Assembly (NCBI RefSeq): GCF_003719335.1
Contig: NZ_RIAS01000012.1
Coordinates: 1-64,000 of the forward strand
Direction of reading: 5' to 3'
DNA: 64,000 bases
Source: Paenibacillus amylolyticus
GTDB taxonomy: Bacteria; Bacillota; Bacilli; Paenibacillales; Paenibacillaceae
Numbering within the stretch: the first letter of the stretch is position 1; every line of letters begins with the position of its first letter. The notes below the pieces were generated by a model that saw only the letters and a list, made by a program, of their open reading frames with translations, searched no databases and was not told where the DNA came from. Of the stretch, positions 60,921-64,000 are shown piece by piece. Position numbers and translations under genes: made by a program.

Positions 60921-61883
60921 TCAACCTGCGCTATGATGCAGATCTGTTGCGTCCTGATTAATTGTAGTTTCGTCATGCGCAGCTCTCTCTGGAGCGGAAC
61001 GAACATGCATTTTCAGGAACGGTATGACCGTATCCCAGAAAGCCGGATCTTCCTCAGAGCAGCTGTGACCTTCACTGTTAACCCATAGATGCTCTACCGG
61101 CGGATCGGCTTTGGACATAAAATATTCCAGTTCACTCGGTGGAATAAAATTATCCCCTTTGGAGTGTACCATCAAAAATGGCAACTGCATGCTTCTTCGC
61201 CGCTCATTCAGCATCATTACTGCATCATTCTGCTGATACGTCTTTAAAGACTCACCTAACCGCCAAAACCAGATTCGGGGGATCAACTGTGCCAGCGGGA
61301 AAAGCGGCAGGCGCCGGCGTCTCAGTTCCGAACTGACGATCACCTGAAACTGGGATGGCATGGAGTCGGTGACCACGGCGGAAACTGGAATGCCTTCTGT
61401 AATTGCAAGAATCGTTCCCAGTCCGCCCAAGGAATGCCCCAACACTCCGATAGCTTCGGGGTCAATCTCGGACCGGCCTGATACATACGTCAACGCAGCC
61501 AGTAGATCGTCCCTAAACAGATAGGCTGATGCAGCACGAACAGGATCACTGGCTCCATGACTACGCACATCATACATAAACAGTGCATACCCGGCTTCCC
61601 AGATGGGGTGCGCATAGCGTAATACACGAGAGCGATTGGAACCCCAGCCATGTGCTATTATCACGAGCGGCCAAGGCTTAGGAACATCGGGTCTCGCTGG
61701 AATGAACCAACCTTGCACCTGTCCCCCTCCACTTTCAAAGGTAATATCCTCAAAAGGCATCGGCGGTGTCAACGTAATCGGAATTTTTTTGGGTGTCTGG
61801 CTTTTTACCGCTGCCTTCCATAAACCACCCGCAGTTACAGCGGCTACTGCCAACATACCGCCAATCATCGTTCTCGCTTTCAC
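60921..61883 (-). CDS. membrane-anchored alpha/beta hydrolase
   Basis: 320 residues. An N-terminal hydrophobic segment (about 5-22) may anchor it. Hydrolase motifs are AHGWGSNRSR (about 76-85), GHSLGGLG (nucleophile Ser near 149), SKGDNFIPPSE (Asp) and SEGHSCSEEDP (His), complete for a serine hydrolase of the dienelactone hydrolase/esterase type. GTG at 61883 has GGAG 9 nt upstream; upstream in-frame ATG codons lack a site. Confidence 0.82.
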   Translation of the reverse strand: MKARTMIGGMLAVAAVTAGGLWKAAVKSQTPKKIPITLTPPMPFEDITFESGGGQVQGWFIPARPDVPKPWPLVIIAHGWGSNRSRVLRYAHPIWEAGYALFMYDVRSHGASDPVRAASAYLFRDDLLAALTYVSGRSEIDPEAIGVLGHSLGGLGTILAITEGIPVSAVVTDSMPSQFQVIVSSELRRRRLPLFPLAQLIPRIWFWRLGESLKTYQQNDAVMMLNERRRSMQLPFLMVHSKGDNFIPPSELEYFMSKADPPVEHLWVNSEGHSCSEEDPAFWDTVIPFLKMHVRSAPERAAHDETTINQDATDLHHSAG

Positions 61884-62089
61884 AAGGCCTCTCTCCTCTC
61901 TGGCTACTGACATATGCTTATCATACGATAACAGGATCAACTACACGTTAAATGATCTCCATTTTTGTTAGTAATCACGATTAACCATGTAAACTCTTTT
62001 TATATATACCCCATTACGCCTAATTTACTTATTTCTTCTTAAATTAAGCCCTCTACTCTAGTCCCTTTGCTCTTAACGTTACCTAAACG

Positions 62090-62755
62090 CTATCTACTGT
62101 CTGTTCTCGCAGTCGCTGCCTTCACAAATGCTCTTGCTCGCTCTGCAATCTGTGCGCTATCTCTCGAAGCTAGAGCTTCTTTTGGCAAAAGTGCACTTCC
62201 CAAGCCTACTGCGGCTGCACCTGCCTCATAATAGGCAGCGATATTCTCCAGCGTCGCGCCACCCGTTGCGAGCAGTGGAATGTGATCGAGAGGTGCCTTG
62301 ATTTCACGCAGGTATGGAATACCCAGACTAGCCATAGGAAACAGCTTAACAGCCCGCGCTCCCGCTTCATATGCAGCTACAATCTCCGTTGGTGTCATCG
62401 CCCCAGGCCAAATCTCAACACCGTGTTCTACAGCATATTCAATAACAGACAGATCGACATTGGGGGATACCAAAAATTGTGCCCCTGCAGACACGGCTTC
62501 CTTCGCCATGCTCACATTGAGTACCGTGCCTGCGCCGACATAGGCTTGTCCTCCGTGACGTTCGCGCCAGTCAGCAATGATCTGATGCGCATTCGGTGTA
62601 TTCAGCGTTACTTCCATTAAACGAATGCCACCGTCGGTCATGCCCTGACCAGCTGTCACCGCCTCTTCCCGGCTTATGCCGCGTACGATCGCGACCAGTC
62701 TGGATTCGAGTAATACTTCTGTCAGATCCATATCCATATCCATATTCATATCCAT
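62090..62755 (-). CDS. eda: KDPG/KHG aldolase
   Basis: 221 residues. Active-site Glu in RLMEVTLNTP (Glu48), GAGTVLN, FLVSPN and the Schiff-base Lys in ARAVKLFP (Lys137) are present. It cleaves 2-keto-3-deoxy-6-phosphogluconate to pyruvate and glyceraldehyde 3-phosphate. No other sugar-acid gene is adjacent, so it is an orphan. The first ten residues are MDMNMDMDMD, encoded by a near-perfect ATGGAT repeat; ATG at 62749 is 9 nt from GGAG and may be the real start. Confidence 0.88.
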   Translation of the reverse strand: MDMNMDMDMDLTEVLLESRLVAIVRGISREEAVTAGQGMTDGGIRLMEVTLNTPNAHQIIADWRERHGGQAYVGAGTVLNVSMAKEAVSAGAQFLVSPNVDLSVIEYAVEHGVEIWPGAMTPTEIVAAYEAGARAVKLFPMASLGIPYLREIKAPLDHIPLLATGGATLENIAAYYEAGAAAVGLGSALLPKEALASRDSAQIAERARAFVKAATARTDSR

Positions 62756-62975
62756 TCACTCCCCTTGCTTCGTTCAGATTCGGCAGCCAAAAACCCGTGA
62801 AGACAAGTCTTGGTGTTCACTGCTTTTCCGTTAAAAACTATTGTAATGCATATGCTCCATTGAACGAAATACATTAATCCATAATAGGGATCGTGGAAGT
62901 AGGGATTGTGGACAACATAACAATAAGTCTCCCTGCGGTGCCAGAACGACCAAGAGATAGAGGTATAGAGTATAA

Positions 62976-63055
62976 AGGCATCAAGGCATCAAGGCATCAA
63001 GACATCACGACCTCAGGCATCAGGCATCAGGCATCAGGCATCAGGCATCAGGCAT
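62976..63055. repeat. tandem repeats AGGCATCA and GGCATCA
   Basis: About three copies of the octamer AGGCATCA, two degenerate copies, then six copies of the heptamer GGCATCA ending in GGCATTTCC. Non-coding. Confidence 0.85.
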
Positions 63056-63111
63056 TTCCATTTTGTCATTGCAATTATTAGCTCCGATTCGCGGTTTAGA
63101 CATAACATCAC

Positions 63112-63315
63112 ATTTTCTAACGATCACCAGAAACCTTATTTAGCCTGATTCGCCACTACTTATTTTCTAACGATCACCAGAGAGCTTATTTACTCAGATT
63201 AGTGATGTTTTCGCCCCATTATGTGCATTCTTGCCGAAATAGCGTCTGTGGTGATCGTTAAAATTCTCATACCCTCAAAAACCTTGAAATAAGCTCTCCT
63301 GTGATCGTTAGAATA
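63112..63315. repeat. four copies of a ~30-bp dispersed repeat
   Basis: Core TTCTAACGATCACCAG followed by AGCTTATTT. Two direct copies (63112-63142, 63162-63192) and two inverted copies (63247-63264 partial, 63287-63315). Inverted pairs could fold into long hairpins. Family unknown. Confidence 0.75.
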
Positions 63316-63349
63316 AAGTCGGAGCCAGTTACCCTGCCATGAATCCCAC

Positions 63350-63510
63350 GAACTCATTGTAATATCCACTACGAGATACATCTAAAATGGCGCACATTTT
63401 CTCCAAAAAAACTCAGAGCGATGGTTTTCCACAAACTTATCTTTCGGAATATTGAGCTCTTCCGCGAGATCCCCTGCCAGTTTTCTCCCCCTGTGGGCCC
63501 GTCTCCTTAA
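63350..63510 (-). pseudogene. IS3-family transposase orfB remnant
   Basis: Minus-strand reading gives KDKFVENHRSEFF then, after a one-base slip, LEKMCAILDVSRSGYYNEF, the conserved start of IS3-type OrfB. The slip lies at a seven-T run (63405-63411); one more T would join the frames. The rest of the transposase is missing. It borders the dispersed repeats. Confidence 0.6.
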
Positions 63511-63531
63511 TTCTGGTTTTAAAAATAGACA

Positions 63532-63560
63532 CAAAAAAACCTCTTCATCGCGAAGAGGTG
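63532..63560 (-). terminator. terminator after glycosyltransferase gene
   Basis: Minus-strand stem CCTCTTC-GCGAT-GAAGAGG followed by seven T. Confidence 0.88.
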
Positions 63561-63697
63561 GACTCTGTTAACCTTAGGATTCATTCTAGTTTTTTGAATA
63601 AGAGGAGCTACAAATGCAACAATTTCCTTGCATTACATGCATTATGGCAACTAACGTGCTGATCATATATCGCTATTAAAGCCCGTTAAGCTAAACT

Positions 63698-64000
63698 CTA
63701 TGCATTCTCCAATACGCTTTCCTTCGCCAAATCCTTAAAATATCGATCATTGTACAACATACTTGGGTGAGTAGGATGATAAGCTAGGGCAATGTCGTTG
63801 TGCTCCTTCGCTTTCGCTCGGTTGCCCATCCGATCATAACATACACATAGTTGCAGATGCGGCATCCAAGTCCACGCTGCTTCATTCAGTACAACCATCG
63901 GATCACCTGGACGGATCGCCTGCACGGCCTGTTCATACCAGAATATAGCTTGGCGGTAGTCTTCTCTATCTGCAAAATATCCCCCCAGTCGGCAGCACAC
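63698..64000 (-). CDS. C-terminal part of TPR glycosyltransferase (partial)
   Basis: The last 100 residues of a gene that runs off the right edge; the true N-terminus is not in the window. The sequence YRQAIFWYEQAVQ, TWMPHLQLCVCYDRMGNRAKA and HPTHPSMLYNDRYF matches the TPR tail of family-2 glycosyltransferases common in Paenibacillus. The catalytic GT2 domain would lie outside the window, so activity is inferred. Confidence 0.7.
   Translation of the reverse strand: MCCRLGGYFADREDYRQAIFWYEQAVQAIRPGDPMVVLNEAAWTWMPHLQLCVCYDRMGNRAKAKEHNDIALAYHPTHPSMLYNDRYFKDLAKESVLENA

Noticed and set aside
62976..63055. Possible CRISPR array
   Set aside because: Units are 7-8 bp with no spacers and no cas genes in the window.
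63199..63381. 60-codon minus-strand open frame
   Set aside because: It crosses the dispersed repeats and starts within the IS3 remnant in a different frame; no independent support.

Overview
The window looks like chromosomal DNA of a spore-forming member of the Paenibacillaceae, most likely Paenibacillus. The 16S rRNA 5' end, strong AGGAGG-type ribosome binding sites, frequent TTG/GTG starts, a YyaC sporulation protease, an S-layer-homology protein, GatCAB, a Gram-positive lysine riboswitch and a PerR/YgzB/YgxA block next to an rRNA operon (a Bacillus-type arrangement) all point that way. This is inferred from gene content; no database search was possible. Nearly all genes lie on the minus strand, co-oriented with the rRNA operon whose 16S gene runs off the left edge.

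Layout. 1-490: 16S 5' end and leader with two tandem promoters. 0.5-6.6 kb: ygxA, ygzB, a GH18 glycosidase, perR (with a PerR-like box in its promoter) and a two-gene DUF4097 membrane operon. 6.8-11.4 kb: MgtC-like protein, GNAT acetyltransferase and gatCAB. 11.5-13.7 kb: a SigY-type ECF sigma factor operon with a likely autoregulatory promoter. 13.9-25.3 kb: housekeeping and envelope genes, including a large O-antigen-ligase-like protein with a very GC-rich middle, a methyltransferase, alpha/beta hydrolase, YyaC, pirin and asparaginase. 25.5-40.2 kb: a stress island. Its core (28.7-37.9 kb) is a seven-gene, mostly overlapping operon encoding a PP2C response regulator (RsbY-like), a triple-receiver hybrid kinase (RsbK-like), a CheR-type methyltransferase (RsbM-like), a second hybrid kinase, RsbV, RsbW and SigB. 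Small stress-type membrane genes flank it (PAP2, GlsB/YeaQ, YtxH, DUF5665, YflT-like, DUF948/YtxG, DUF1328), and several have a GTTTCA-N14-GGKTWW promoter-like element that also precedes rsbV. 40.5-48.5 kb: secreted protein, CDF transporter, ABC-F protein, NAPE-PLD-like hydrolase and a cytochrome bd operon with a CydS-like gene and a 34-residue membrane peptide. 48.7-52.6 kb: a divergent PAS sensor kinase and OmpR-type regulator. 53-64 kb: CvfC-like protein, riboswitch-controlled lysine permease, transglutaminase-like protein, a hairpin repeat, a YcdB/SLH protein, a hydrolase, KDPG aldolase, then about 0.9 kb of tandem and dispersed repeats with an IS3 remnant, and the C-terminus of a TPR glycosyltransferase.

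How it fits together. By analogy with the B. cereus RsbKY pathway, the hybrid kinase would signal to the PP2C receiver protein, which dephosphorylates RsbV; RsbV then binds RsbW and frees SigB. SigB would in turn read the shared promoter element upstream of rsbV and the flanking small envelope/stress genes, giving a local regulon. PerR, SigY and cytochrome bd add further stress and respiratory functions.

Gene-free stretches over 300 bp: 76-491 (rRNA leader and promoters), 18730-19101 (terminator plus one doubtful 43-codon ORF), 40209-40584 (terminator and promoter), 51569-51907 (divergent control region), 54503-55005 (lysine riboswitch), 57883-58324 (hairpin repeat), 62756-63697 (repeats, IS remnant, terminator). 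Start codons were chosen by ribosome-binding-site spacing and may differ from automated calls.
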